The position numbers and the translations under genes are program-made. A DNA stretch of 64,000 bases from contig KL647318.1 of the NCBI GenBank assembly GCA_000727475.1, positions 9,322 to 73,321 on the forward strand, written 5' to 3'. The notes below the pieces were generated by a model. It did no database searches. It saw nothing but the letters and a program-made list of their open reading frames with translations, and was not told the origin of the DNA. The stretch is from Sarcocystis neurona (taxonomy: Eukaryota > Apicomplexa > Conoidasida > Eucoccidiorida > Sarcocystidae). This document shows positions 36,224 to 48,411 of the stretch, piece by piece. Positions within the stretch are counted from its first letter, which is position 1; each line of letters starts with the position of its first letter.

Positions 36224-36765
36224 GTGGCTCACTACAGAAACGGTGATATCCATCAAATGCTGCCGCCTACACTACGCAGAATACACCTGGGTAAATTCAC
36301 TCTACGAGGACAATGTAAACACGTTGTTTCAGTGACGGAAGGCACAAGGTCATGTTACAGACATTACTTGTACCAGAAAATCCACTCAGAACGTGAGGTC
36401 TTACCTTAACTGCTTGTTTCTGACTCATTATTGGCAGCGGGGCAAAATTTAGGTGTTATACAGAGCAGCGCGTGCACTGGACTTCTTCAGCGTCCAGAGC
36501 GTATTGCAATCGTAAGTCTCTTCCGCCCTACCCAGTTGCAGGAAAATTTTTGACAATTCAAGGAAATATTGAAGGACACGTACGCATAGCATCTGACGCC
36601 TCCCAACGACTAAAAAGACTCGCTGAGAGCCCAGAAGAGAATAATAGAGTACCCCTGTTAGTACAGTACACGAAATGCGTTGCCCGCGTGCTGGACTCGT
36701 CTGTAGACCGCCACGCGTGCCGTGGTCGCAGGTGGCCAAGTTTACTCTCTCACAAGCTCAAATAA
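36224..36765 (+). pseudogene. ROPK remnant 16, catalytic region
   Basis: The frame at 36224-36409 (61 codons) contains RIHLGKFTLRGQCKHVVSVT, then EGTRSCYRHYLYQKI. This aligns with 'lvHGkFTl.N.fvsv..G....l..yl'. HRD is lost. The next frame (36472-36765, 97 codons) has SLPPYPVAGKF, a possible PPE-like activation-loop end. SDASQRLKRLAES follows, a possible helix F. Short but ordered. Confidence 0.35.
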
Positions 36766-37577
36766 CTTGCCTTATTAGTGCGTCTTGGAAGTCAAACAAA
36801 ATTCTACATTTTCAGCGACGCATCGGTCTCGCCGTAAGCGAGTGTTCGGGTTCGTATGATGACAGGTGTGCTGTACCGAATCGTTTGTAATCTTTACCCA
36901 GGTAGTCGCCTATCTTTATGTTCACTTTTTGTGAAATGTTGCTTGTAACTCTGTACACCTAGAAGACTCAGCATGGAGATCATTTTCCGTCCCGCAGTAC
37001 GGACCTGCTATATAATGTATAATTTTACGCATACGTGCATATATGTGTAGCAGTTTACTATTTTGTGGGCTGCATTACGTACAGAGGCGACGGAGGAACT
37101 GATAGTACCTGTCGTCCCTTGCGTGAGTTCGGACGCTTGCGGCGAAGGGTCATAGTCTGCCATTCTTCTGATAGCATAAAGATTCAGTATCAATGCATGT
37201 CATGTATTCTAATGAATGTGGTTTGACCTACTTCAGAGCCCCTGTCAGGAGTCTGGGTCTCGAAATAACGAGCACGCACCGCGGTTCACGCCCGCGGGGA
37301 AAGATGTAGGAAGCCCGGATCCTCAAAAGCAGTACAGGTCGTTGCGCCGGTGTCGTGCCTCCGTACGGCGTATCTTTAGGTCGACAGCATTTCTTTCTGA
37401 AGGGCACCGCATACGCGGCTAATCTTTCCCTTTTCCTGTGAAACGAAGGACTGCAGAAACTTGCTTTGTCCTTGCCTTCAATGTATAGCAACAAGAAATT
37501 TCTTTCAGGAATTGTGTTGAGACACGCAGTACTGCTCTACCTCACGTGTTTAGCGTTTCATAAGCCTTACAAATGAA
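36766..37577. other. No confident gene
   Basis: The frame at 37216-37422 (+) contains an Arg-rich stretch (SLRRCRASVRRIFRS) that could be the basic N-terminal arm of remnant 17. Confidence 0.25.
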
Positions 37578-39400
37578 TTGTGCCTCTGCGAGACTGTGGT
37601 TCGTGCATCCGGATTGCAGCTGTCGGTGTCTCCGCCTCGTCGCGTGACGTTCTGGCAAACTCACGCACTTACATCCAGCCTCAACGTTCCTCACAACCAA
37701 ACGTACGAAATCTACTCCGGAGACGCAAGACAAATCTATTGCGCACTTCAAATTGAAGTAGGTGCCGGATTACCCAGTAACGTGGCGTTGCAGAACAAGA
37801 GTCTCGACGTTTTCCTGATCACACAAACACCAACAGTTCCCCCTCCGCACCCTTCTACATCCACAGCTGATTACAACTGGAATAGTCATCCGGTGGAAAT
37901 GGCCTGGTTACAAGGCGCGCAAGAGCAGTGCCGTTTCTATGTCTAGGATATTTATTGCGGAAAATATCGATACGTGAAACAGACGTGACCGAAAGAAGGC
38001 ATGTGGATAGACGGTGTGTTCCTGCCCACTTACATTGAGCGTTTGAAGGAGGAAAACCCGTCAACATGCTTGTAGGAAAACCCCTCAACATATCTGTAGA
38101 AGGTGCAACAACAGTGTATGCAGACACGCCACATGCTAGTGCAGGGATGAACAACCGGCCAGGGTGCACAGCGGAGAGCACGCGAGCCTTCGTTTCCATT
38201 TCAGCCCCTCCACTCAGTCGTTGTGTAAACCATCAGATGGTCAGACCACCATCAGCAAAATTCGGTTGCCCTCCGAAGCAGACTCCACTGCCTCATCGCA
38301 GCACGTGTGAATTCTGCATACGAAACAGCAAGGCCATATTATTCCAGAACATTAAAACTCCAAAAACCCTCAGCTGTGAAACGTTAAAAACCACAAGCTC
38401 AAAACCCTGACACAAAACCTTAGAAAACTGGTTACGCTTCTCGACTTGTGAGGGTCTTCTTTCGGCAGTCGCCACGCTTAGCATCCCCGTTTCGTTGCAT
38501 TTTTATCCCTTGACACTCCCGAAGAAGGTGCACGTCCGAAACCGTGCAGGTCATCCTCCGATGTCGCTAGCCGGTGAGGCAGACCCGCGTAGCGGACGAC
38601 AACCGTGCTGCAGATGGTCTACTGCAGGTAATTACAATCCAGCATGAATTCCTCTTGCCTCTTCTCCTTCTGGTAGTGCAGGAACGCGCTGCCCTACAAC
38701 CTTCGTGTCTAGAGCCGCCTTAGGTTTGTCACTGCAATCGATTATTCCTCGTCAGGTCGCCACATTCTGGCCACGCACCTATGGCCCCTCTTCCTCTTGA
38801 CGACCTTGTCCTCCTTTCGGACTCATTCGGCCCACACAAACAATCCGTCTCGATCCTAGACTTTCCACTTGAAACCCCCACAACGCTATGTGGTGCGGAC
38901 CCGAAATCTTGTCAAACCGTACAGCCTCTCCCCAGATTATTAAGATTTTCTCTCAACGGTCTACGTTGTCGAGGCGCGCCACTTGGGTTATGCTCTGTAT
39001 AGATTCACTCTAAGCTCTCCAGGCCGCGATCCTGACAAAAGGCAGAAACATCTGTTCTACCAAGCTCCACTCCCCAGTGCACGCATCGGTAAAGACAAGA
39101 CGATGCGTGCGGATGAACTGTGCAAGTGCTGCAGACTCCTCAATCCAAAATTTCACTCTCTCCACCTTCTTTTTAGGATCGCCGTGTAACGGAGTGACCG
39201 CTTAGCACGTGTGGACTCCGACCAGCAACCAATGCTCCCGCTCTTTTTCTCGACGTCTGTGGAGGTCAGTGTCTATTCGGAGTGTCTTCATTTGACGGGT
39301 GAACACTCACCACCAGCGGTTTCAATATCCTTCGGCATTTTCACGTTATCGCCAATCTCCACGACGAAAATACTGCCTCTGTCGTCTCCATAATCGACTT
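37578..39400 (+). pseudogene. ROPK remnant 17 (unit A of the tandem array)
   Basis: The frame at 37578-37946 (122 codons) holds a possible N-lobe (TYEIYSGDARQIYCALQIEV). The frame at 38066-38410 has LVGKPLNISVEGATTVY, catalytic-loop-like. C-lobe sequence at about 38925-39190 reads APLGLCSV, DPDKRQKHLFYQ and LCKCCRLLNPKFHSLHLLF. At DNA level this block recurs at about 41050, 43330, 45310, 47870 and 49900. Stops break every frame. Confidence 0.4.
38051..38098 (+). repeat. 24-bp in-frame tandem duplication
   Basis: 'ggaaaacccgtcaacatgct' and 'ggaaaacccctcaacatatc' follow each other with a 24-bp period (eight codons). Confidence 0.85.
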
Positions 39401-39449
39401 ATTGCCTGTGCTTAGAGCTCCCAATACCTGTATATCAAACGCGCTTCAT

Positions 39450-41330
39450 TTCCAGCGGCCTTCGCCGCACGTGAAATCTGCACTGCGTTTCAGCAACGAC
39501 TAGCTGTGCACATGTCGTTGAACTGAAAACCGTTGTTTCAAATTACACGCGGAAACAGCTATCGGCAAATGCAGGAGAATAATGTACACGTCTTTGCCTC
39601 AACGTAGTGCCATTGAAGGCAAGACACATCGCCATCCAGTCACCTCATCCCGCCTTGATCTGAGCACACACTCGACGTCTCTGCTGGGCCGCTCATTGTA
39701 GCGGACGACCCCCACGTGCACGCAAAAAATCTATTTACGCTGACAGTGCAGAACCCCTTTTCGATTCAGAGCGTCCTCGCATTTTATCCCTCACAACGAG
39801 TAAGGATCCTCCCATGCGCCAACTCTAGCAGGTGGGACTTGTGGCAAGCTCGACTACTTGCCGTGTACCGAAATAACAATGAGATCACACGAGATACTCG
39901 GGTGTGGAAGTCGCAAACATCTCGCGAGCCTTCAGCGTACACTTCGTTTCTGCAGTGCTCAACGCGGACTAAGAGATACAAAGGCGCAAGGCAGAGTTTC
40001 CATTCACGAGCTATTGACACTTCCTGCGTAGTCAATTGGTATTATTCCAAGAAGACAGACCAAAATGCCCTTGAAGCAGCAAACGTCCACGTTTTCGATG
40101 TACCAACGCAAGCGCACGACTTGAGGCGATAAAGGTTCTCCTGGAGAATGCACACAAAGCACTACGGGATCAGATGTCTTCGACAAAGCTGACCCACGTC
40201 AAAGAACCCACAGGTACTGCAGCCTCCGGCTCATTCTTCTCCTGCCTCAAGATATTCTCCTCTCCTGTCTACACATACGAAATTCTTCGGCTCGCCCACG
40301 TGTCCTTTTCGTCATCAGGTGAACTCTACACAGGACAGCCTCTGCACCCTTCCGCTCCTCAACCTGAGATATTCCTGGTGCTCTCGCCTGCTGAATTGCC
40401 CGCCGAGAGAAGTAATTCCAACCACAGTTCTCGGATCCCAGTTTGTGCTCTCCATTCTCCACACCATCCCTACGTGGCTCTGTACGATCAATCACCTCCC
40501 GAATGACAGACGCGGTGTGTCGTGCCGACGTCCACCACCATTAGGCCACGTCTCACTCAATGGTATGTTAATGACCCCCCGAGATTGAGACATCTCAGTC
40601 GCAAACCGCCTCGCTCTGGTGATCTGCCACCCGCACCATCCGTTCCTGCACGTGCGACGGACAGGACAGACCACCGTTAAGCAGATGCCTCACCTGCAGG
40701 TTGTACACACACGCCAGCACCACAGAAACACACACGGATGTGTCCTCCTTCGTAACCCTTTCCCTTGTGGTAATGCGCAGGGGTAGTACGAAGTCTCCCC
40801 CTTGTGGTAATGTACAGGTGTAGTACCCTGTTGTCATTGCCTTTGGATTCGTGGTAGCTTCTGACTACTACCGCTTTTGCCCCACACGGCGGCCATGTTC
40901 AGCCCGCGCACATACAGCGACTAGCCGCTCATTCATTTGACCCCACCCCCTCCGGGACCCGATCACCGCGTGTAGCCATTATATTCTTTATTTTGAATCC
41001 CGACGGAGTCTGTTAATGCGTAAAGAAAACTCCTTGGACTCCGCAGTCTCTCCCCAGATTACCGAGGTACATTTTCAACAGTCCACGTCACCAGCGGGCG
41101 CCACGTGGTGGGTGCGGTCTGTGTGGACCATTTTGTCACCTCTCCTGGTCACTACGAGGAAAAAAGTAGAAAAATCTATTTCCCCAAACTTCACTTTTCA
41201 CGACACGCTCCTGTAAACCGGAACGTGTTATTGTCTGCGCCTAAGTTCTTGAAGCGCCCGGGACAACTCCCTCCAATATTTCACGCTCTCATCAACCTCC
41301 CTCGTTGAATCGCAGTTGCAGAGTATCTGT
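39450..41330 (+). pseudogene. ROPK remnant 18 (array unit B)
   Basis: The N-lobe marker at 39713-39800 is followed by the 138-codon frame 39716-40132. YEILRLAHVSFSSSGELY, near 40280-40330, has a hinge-like pattern. The helix-E block at 40604-40680 matches 42976-43050, 44914-44990 and 47475-47555 at DNA level. A catalytic-loop-like stretch, THGCVLLRNPFPCGNAQG, lies just after it. The C-lobe block at about 41050-41310 contains FHALINLPR. A 37-bp duplication ('cttgtggtaatg', starts 40763 and 40800) interrupts the unit. Not translatable as one protein. Confidence 0.45.
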
Positions 41331-41549
41331 CTAGCGCCTGTGAGATCCGCCCAACAACCAGTGCAACCGGTTCTCTTTTTCACGTGTGCCTCAATCCGGA
41401 GCTACCCAACGAGACTTCCTCTGAGAAAGAAAATCCCCTCTGCAACGTGATTTAAAGCCCTTCTGCCTCCAGCTTTCTGCTGTTGTCAACTACGGCCAAG
41501 AGGAAAATCAGACCTCGTTTGGCTCTAGAATTTCCTCACTCTCTACACT

Positions 41550-43650
41550 CAGAGTACGAATCTCCAGCGTAAAACACCGATTCATTTCCACCCGATGAGC
41601 CACAAATCAGTCAACGTTTCTGCAACGCCGGCCTTGGCACTGCTGGATAAACTAGAGATGTTTAGTGTAGCAGACAGGCAAAACCGTTTTCGGTAAGTGC
41701 TGATAGAAGGAAGCACACTTCTGTGCCTGAATGTGACGCCACTGATAGCACGACAAGCCAGTTTCAGACCGGCGTATCCCGTCTTGTCTTCCACAAACAT
41801 GCAGGGCACCTGCTCAGCCCCTCTCTGCCAACAGACACTGCTTGAATGCACGTACAATATTTGTCTTCGTTGACATGGCACAAGCCCTGTTCAACTCAGA
41901 ACATCTCGCGTTACACTCCCCATCGGAATATATGATCCCTCCACCATACACTAGCAGGTGCGACGTATCACACGTTCAAGGTCACAGCTACTCGTGTCCT
42001 GCAATAGCAGCGCAATCATAAGTAGTACACGGGGACGGACATCGCAGACGTGTCGCCTCCCTTCAACGCTGAAGGCCGTGCTGCAGTGGTCGCCCGTGTC
42101 TGAGCGATCCAGGGGCGCATGACAGAGTCCACACTGCGACCTTCTTTACCCACAATACTTAGGTTTTAGAGTTCTATTATTTGAGAAATTCGTCGGAAAC
42201 CAGCTTGGAATAGCTCGTGTCCACTGCTGCATTAACTTAACAGAGGCACATGTTTCGTTGCACACACATCGTTTCAGAAGAGCACATGCAATGTACTTCC
42301 TGAGCAAATGTCCTTTACCAAAGAATCCCGGGCCGAAGCTTCCATAGGATACGGTTTCCTTAGAACATTTCGTACATTTCCTGCGTACCAAGTTGCTTCT
42401 GGTGAAAAAATCGTACGAAAATCTTTTCTGGTGCAGCTAATATACAACGCTTGATTATGCAAGCGCAGGCGCACGTCCGGATGCACAGAAATTTTTCCTA
42501 AGAGTTACCTGTGCAGGTCTCCGTCACCTAGCGCATCTACGCCGAAAAACCCGCGGCTCCTGACGTGGTCTTTCCATTCTTCGTCGGCGCCTTAAGGCAC
42601 CCACAGCTCAATCACAGTGGCAGCCTCAGACTTCTTATATAACTGTGCCATTACTGTCGCCCGCAGCCTGTCGTCATCACCAGAGAAGCTGCGCCGAAGA
42701 CGGCCTCCACCTCTATTCGTTCCTGACCCCTGGATATTTCTGTTGCTCTCACGGTCTGGACTACTCACCAAGAGCACTCACCCCAACGGGAGTTTGTCTG
42801 CGCAAGCCTGCACGCTCTAGTTCTACGAATCGCTGCCCCAACATCCTGTCAGGGCTACAAGCTCCTCAGTGACGTACGCGATGTTGTTGTGTCTCACATT
42901 TCTATACAGTAGTGATCGAACAACTGACCGCGATGAACTCGTACCTCCTTTCGAGTTTGACATACCAGATCCACAGCGCCCTCCGCCTTGGTGCCCTGCC
43001 AGGCGTACCGTCCTGCGTATGCTACAGGCAAAACAGCCCTCGGTTAATCTATTCCCGCATGTTGTACTAGCTCTCCACCACCATAATTACAGTCTTGTGT
43101 GATTTGCGCCTCTGTCCTCTGCCGCGTCGGTCAATTTATGAATGTACTGATCTCTGCTTGTCCCTTTGCTAAACGTGGTAGCTTGGCGCCTGGTACTGTT
43201 TACGTCCCATTCGCCGACCACATATAATCATTCATTGCGTTGACGGCCTTCTAATCCTTTTCGATACCCTTGCGCTCCAGAACAGCAATTTTGATCTGCC
43301 AACGCTTCACTTGTTAAAACCTTTTCGTTCGTTGGGCGCTCACAAGAAATCTCCTCAGAACCCACATTGTCTATCCATATTACTGGCACGCGCTGTTGAC
43401 CTCCTGTGTCGCGGACGCGCGTGATATTGGCCCCGCTCTCTGTGGACGCCTTCCTGAGCTCTCCACGCCACTGGCCCCGCAAACACACAGTGATCTACTT
43501 TATCAAGCTCCATCCCACATGGCACTCATCTGTCCTCGACAATGCGTTGTTTACTGTTGAGCTTGTAGAGCACTTCAGGCACTTCCCTCCAAACTTCCAC
43601 GTTCTCACTAACCTCCTGCGCGGATCACCATAGCAGCGGAACAGCTCAAC
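41550..43650 (+). pseudogene. ROPK remnant 19 (array unit C)
   Basis: The N-lobe marker at 41842-41930 reads NARTIFVFVDMAQALFNSEH. The hinge region at 42620-42780 contains WIFLLLSRSGLL. The helix-E block is at 42976-43050. The C-lobe block at 43330-43640 ends VEHFRHFPPNFHVLTNLLRG, fitting 'w.FR.c...P..v.aLl..fLR'. Several stops and frame changes. Confidence 0.42.
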
Positions 43651-43699
43651 ACCGGCAAACAACGACAAACAGCCAGCGTTTCCACCTCTCTGCATTAAC

Positions 43700-45700
43700 G
43701 CCTGCTGCAGTCATATTCTACCTAGTGAGGCTTCTCATAAAGGACGACATTCCCCCTGCGCCGTGGTTTAGTGGTCTCGGCGTTTTCACTTTGTCGCCTA
43801 CATTCACGAGAGGGGAATACTACTTCTTATGTTTGCTAGGCTATGGGAGTAGCCGGACGGCTGACCTACAAGGTGAGAAACCACAGAGTGTCCAGAGCAC
43901 TCGCCATACGTCAGAACGCGTTTGTGGAAAGCGTGCCGTGGCACGTGTGGCTGGACCACAATCGATCTTTGTAGCGTACAGACAGAGAGAATTCGGCAAC
44001 TTCAGGACAAGGAATGCACACTGCGCCACCCCCAAAATGATGCCCCCGAACGCAGCACAAGCGGCCTTCACGCCGCTCGTCGCGGCGAGCGTATCACCAC
44101 CAAAATGATGCCACCGAACGCAGCACAAGCCGCCTTCACGCCGCTGGTCGCGCCCGTTTTGAAGCAAAAGTGTATTTCAGTTCACATGACACAAGCCATT
44201 TTCAACCCGCAACCTTTTACAATTTATCCCTCACCAGAATGTTGAATCCGTTCTGCATCCTGCTGATAACACTAGCAGGTAAGGCTTCTAACACCCTCAA
44301 GTGCGCAACTAGTTGTCATGTATCAGCAGAGCAGTAAGACCAAGGCGACTCAACGGGCGGCAACATCGCAGAGATCTCGCGAGCCCTCCAAGCAAGTCTC
44401 TTTTCTGCAGTGCTCACCCGCGGCTAAGAGGTACACAGGCGCATAGGGATACTTCTTTTGTCGTTGTTTGCTATTATCAAAGGAAATACGTCGAAAATTT
44501 TCCTGATTTAGCCAATATGCACTGCATTCCTATCCGAATACACACTCAATTTTTGAGACACACGTGTCCTCTCTGAAAAGCGTACAGAAGGCAGGTCCTG
44601 TACAGAAATGTTTCACTCAGAACAACAGTTCTGCATACCTCATAGCAACTGACGCGTTCTTTTCGTCTGCCTCAAGACAACCTCCCCTCCTTCCTAACCG
44701 GTCGGTATGGCAGTCGTCTATGCATCCGTACACTTGGGTTCGCTCACACGTCAACGTCTGTGGATTCTTCCCAACCTGTTACGTTCAATCCTGCATACTG
44801 CTTCCGCATTAATCTTGTGAAGGCATTCAGCCTCTCAAGGAAGTACACCGTGTGTCCAGTCTCATAGCATAATTTCCACGTATTGACTTTAGATTGCAAA
44901 CCCCTACTCCACGGATTTTCTCTCTGTTGCTCTACCAGACGCAACGTTCATTTTTGCACCTCCGATCCCCAGCAGATCCCTCGGTGAAATGAGCGCGCGA
45001 ATCTCTAGGTTCTGCACCCTCTGCAGCACTGCAGTTACAAATTTGCGTGCTTTAATTCTCGTACTTTCTCCCCGCCTGGTAATGTACGGGCGTGCTGGTC
45101 TGTTAACGTCGCCTCTCGACTCCCGGATGATCTGTGGCTACTGATGAGTATGTCCGATAGGGCAGCCACATTCAGCCCGTGCATCTGTAGTCACACGTGT
45201 GTCTGACCCCTTTTCACTCGCTCGCGGGAATAAGGCGTTTCAGACGAGCGTGACACACCCGTGTCGCTTTTCGATGTGGAGAAAGACTCTTCACAAAATC
45301 TCAGTTCTTTGCCCACATTACTGAGATGCGCTTTCAACAACATGCGTGTTCGATACGCGCCAGACGCGTTACGCCCAGAGTGTGTGTTCTCTTCGCCACT
45401 CCAAGAGGCTATCCTGACAAGAGGCAGAACGGTCTAATTTACTAGCCTGCAGCCTCCGTGGCACGCGCCTTTCTTCACACGACAGTAAGCCGTTTGCGTA
45501 TGATGTCATCAAGTATTTCAAGCGTCGTGCTCCAAAATTGTACGCTGTCATCGGCTTCCTTCGCTGGATCGGGGTAACAGAGTAACAGACTAATATCTGT
45601 GTAGTCCGACGACCAACTACCGTCTCCCACTCCCTTTTTCGACAAGTGTCGACATCCACATCTATGCTGAGGGACTTATTCCTAAAAACGGAAACACCTA
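43700..45700 (+). pseudogene. ROPK remnant 20 (array unit D)
   Basis: GVFTLSPTFTRGEYYFLCLL at about 43763-43830 resembles a hinge/helix D and may belong to the end of the previous unit. The N-lobe marker is at 44163-44250. The helix-E block at 44914-44990 is followed directly by VTNLRALILVLSPRLVMYGR. That string matches the ROP5-like 'LVHTYLRPVDIVLD.RGGVFLTGF' catalytic region, without HRD. The C-lobe block at 45310-45590 includes KRRAPKLYAVIGFLRW. A 68-bp tandem duplication sits at 44032-44155. Confidence 0.47.
44032..44155. repeat. 68-bp period tandem duplication
   Basis: Copies start at 44032 and 44100, sharing about 56 bp ('ccaaaatgatgcc.ccgaac' through 'ccttcacgccgct.gtcgcg') with three or four differences. 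Confidence 0.9.
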
Positions 45701-45799
45701 ACACTTCGTCGTGCAGCTTCTCTGTCCTCCAAATCTTCGCTTTGTCTCCTAGAATTACGGAAGAGGAACACTTTGTGATTTGTTTCTGAGATTGTCTAC

Positions 45800-48100
45800 T
45801 CACGTGCATGCGTAGCTCTAATTTTCAATGTACGACACGGCTTCGATTGAAGCCGTTTCGCCACAGGCCGGACAACTTTGCTGCACGTCTGGCTTGAGGA
45901 AACGTGGATGGACACGAAAGGGTCTTTTTAGCTTACAGGCCCATGCTGCTTCCGACAAGTGCAGGAAGAAAGATGCAGGTGTCTCTGCCTTCAGTGTAAT
46001 GCCGCTGGAGGCACTACCAGTTGCCCTCGCGTCGCAACATCCCCACTTGTTTTGAGCAAATGCTCAGTGTGTCTGCTCATTTACTCTCTGCAACAGACTT
46101 CCCTTAAAATACACCCGCAATATCTATTTCCGTTGACAATGTACGAGTCTTTTCCACCGCGAACGTCTCCACCTTCCGTCCTTCACTGGAATTCAGGATG
46201 CTTACTGAAGCCTGTTGACAGCACTAACAAGTGGGACTTCTAGCACGTTCAAGCTCACGACAACTTGTGGTGTACCACAAAAGTAGTGGGAAGACGAATT
46301 CACGGGCGCCGACGTCACAAGCATCACGCGACATTACGTTTTCACTTCCTTTTGCGGTGCTTCCGCAAGACTAAGAGATATGCAGCCGCGTGGGAAGTCT
46401 CGCTCGGACGGCAGCTACACCTCCTGCATGCCAGATGCGTACCACGAAAGGAGCGTTAAGGAAGTCTGCTTGATCTAGCTGTTTTGCAGTGCATCCTTTT
46501 TTGAACACAGGCACGGAACTTGTGGCAGGCACGTCCCTGCCGGAAAACATACGCGAAGCACTCCCTGCGGATATATCGTTCGCCGTGCACACCGGTGACG
46601 AACCATTCATACGATAGAGTTTACACTCCGACGCTCCCTACAACTGTTGACTGCTAAACTGCTACGCTGTACGAGTTAGACTAAAATTACCATGATCCAA
46701 GAGAAGTTGACTCCATCCTGCTTTGAACAGAGGAGCACGCTTAGAGCCACACTATCGTTTCTTGCGAATGTACACAAAGAATTTCCGGCGCATATATCCT
46801 TCACCAAGCACAGCCGCACCGAACCGTCCCTATGTCATAGATCCCACTCTTATACTACCCACATTTCTTCTGTACAAAATGGTCACTTGCAAAAGAGTCT
46901 ACGAAAATCTTTCTGTAGTCACTAGAGTGCAATCAATTCCTTTTGCGATTACAGGCGCACGCTTCCAACCAGAGAAGTCTTTTCTGGGGAATACACACAA
47001 AGCGCTACCTGCGCAGGTGTTTTTCGTCCAGCACGCCTAGGACGAGGAATTCAAGGCACGTAAAGCCTTCTCCTCATTCTTCTCGTCTCTGACGACAAAA
47101 TTAGCACACTTGTATGGAGGTATGTCACCCTCCTACGTTTTCCATGAGCGTGTTCTTCGGTTCGTCCTCGTACTACCCTCCTCACTAGGGTCGTCCCAAA
47201 ACCGCCTCTAGATTCTGTCATCCCTTGACTGGGGAAAGTACTTGTGTTCTGGTCATTAAAGTGATTCGTCACAGGCAGTGACCCCAACGACAGTTCTTTC
47301 TCCCCAACGTGTACCGTCATACTGTATGCACCATCTCCGCGTTACTGTGCAGCACCCACCACCTTCTCAAGAATGTACGTGATACGTCGTGCCTTAACGT
47401 ACGCACCAGCAGCACATCAGAGATCGAAGCGCGGCGTACTTTTACCCTCTTGCTGTTGAGATCTTGTCAGCTCGACTTCGACTCGCTCTGCTGCTCTACC
47501 AGGCGCAGCTGCCGCCCCTGCACACGCGACTGACAGGACAACACTTCGTTAGAGTCTTGTCTCCCCTGCTCGTTGTAAGCACTTTCCAACATTGTGGTTA
47601 CAGATTTTCCTCCTTTCTTCGTCGGGACGCTGCAGGCTCTGGTGGTGTACGGAGCTACTTCGCTGTGGTCGACTCCTTTCAACTGGTGGTGGATTTGTGA
47701 CGGGTGCTGCTTACGCCACGTCTGGAGGCCACACTCCGCTCCCGCGGAGACCTGACTACCCATTCTATTGACGACGCTACGCTCATTTACAGGTTCGTGC
47801 GCTCGTGATGACCAATTTGTCTCCCTCACACGCTTCGCTTGATCCCGCTATGTCCTTCCTCATCAGTTCGCGCCGCTACCCCGCTAGACAGCTTCGTCGT
47901 CTATGTGTTTTCTCTGCTAATCTCGACTCGTGCTGTCTTCCCGCAAGACAGAAAGGCGTACTTGACCATCGTGCAAGGCACACCTCAAACTGACGTTGTT
48001 CCGTTTGCCATGAAATTTTTGTATAACCCCATGAACCACGACTCCGCCAGTCAGGCCGACTACACCCACTTTCGTTCGAGTAATGGAATACATTGATGGG
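45800..48100 (+). pseudogene. ROPK remnant 21 (array unit E), best preserved order
   Basis: The N-lobe marker at 46095-46180 continues into FHFLLRCFRKTKRYAAAW (helix C/beta-4 like). At 47120-47190 ERVLRFVLVLPSS fits the hinge. The frame at 47464-47700 reads RLRLALLLYQAQLPPLHTRL (helix E), TGQHFVRV (catalytic loop, no HRD) and then SSFLRRDAAGSGGVRSYF (activation segment 'LvRDGA.VrSys'). The frame at 47839-48096 reads LDSFVVYVFSLLISTRAVFP (helix F, 'DaW.lGl.iY..wc..lP'). GTPQTDVVPFAMKFLYNP (helix H 'iPQpVraLl.gFLryP') comes near the stop. All landmarks are present in order, in at least four frames. Confidence 0.53.
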
Positions 48101-48411
48101 CTAAGAGTGGTGGATCGCGAGCGGCACCTTCGCTGCTTAGAGCCTGGTAAGACTCTTTCTAGACTTGCTTCGTGAGCACGCAGTAATGAGTTAACCTCCA
48201 AGACAAAATAAGGTCAACTACGGTGTCAATGTTAAATATTCTTCTCCATTCAGCTGTCTCGTCCGGCAGTCGGTGGCAGAGGACACAGCATTTGTTCTGT
48301 AGCTTAGAGTACTCGCTACAAATAGAGTAATTGTTTCTGCCATGAATAGAAAGTTATTACCATCCGACTCGCCACATACTGTACAATGATTACGCAAAGT
48401 CGACCACGACG

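Noticed and set aside
38950..39190. Reading this block as an N-lobe (RGAPLG as a glycine loop)
   Set aside because: Alignment with the five sister copies, one of which carries clear helix F and helix H motifs (47.87-48.09 kb), places it in the C-lobe.
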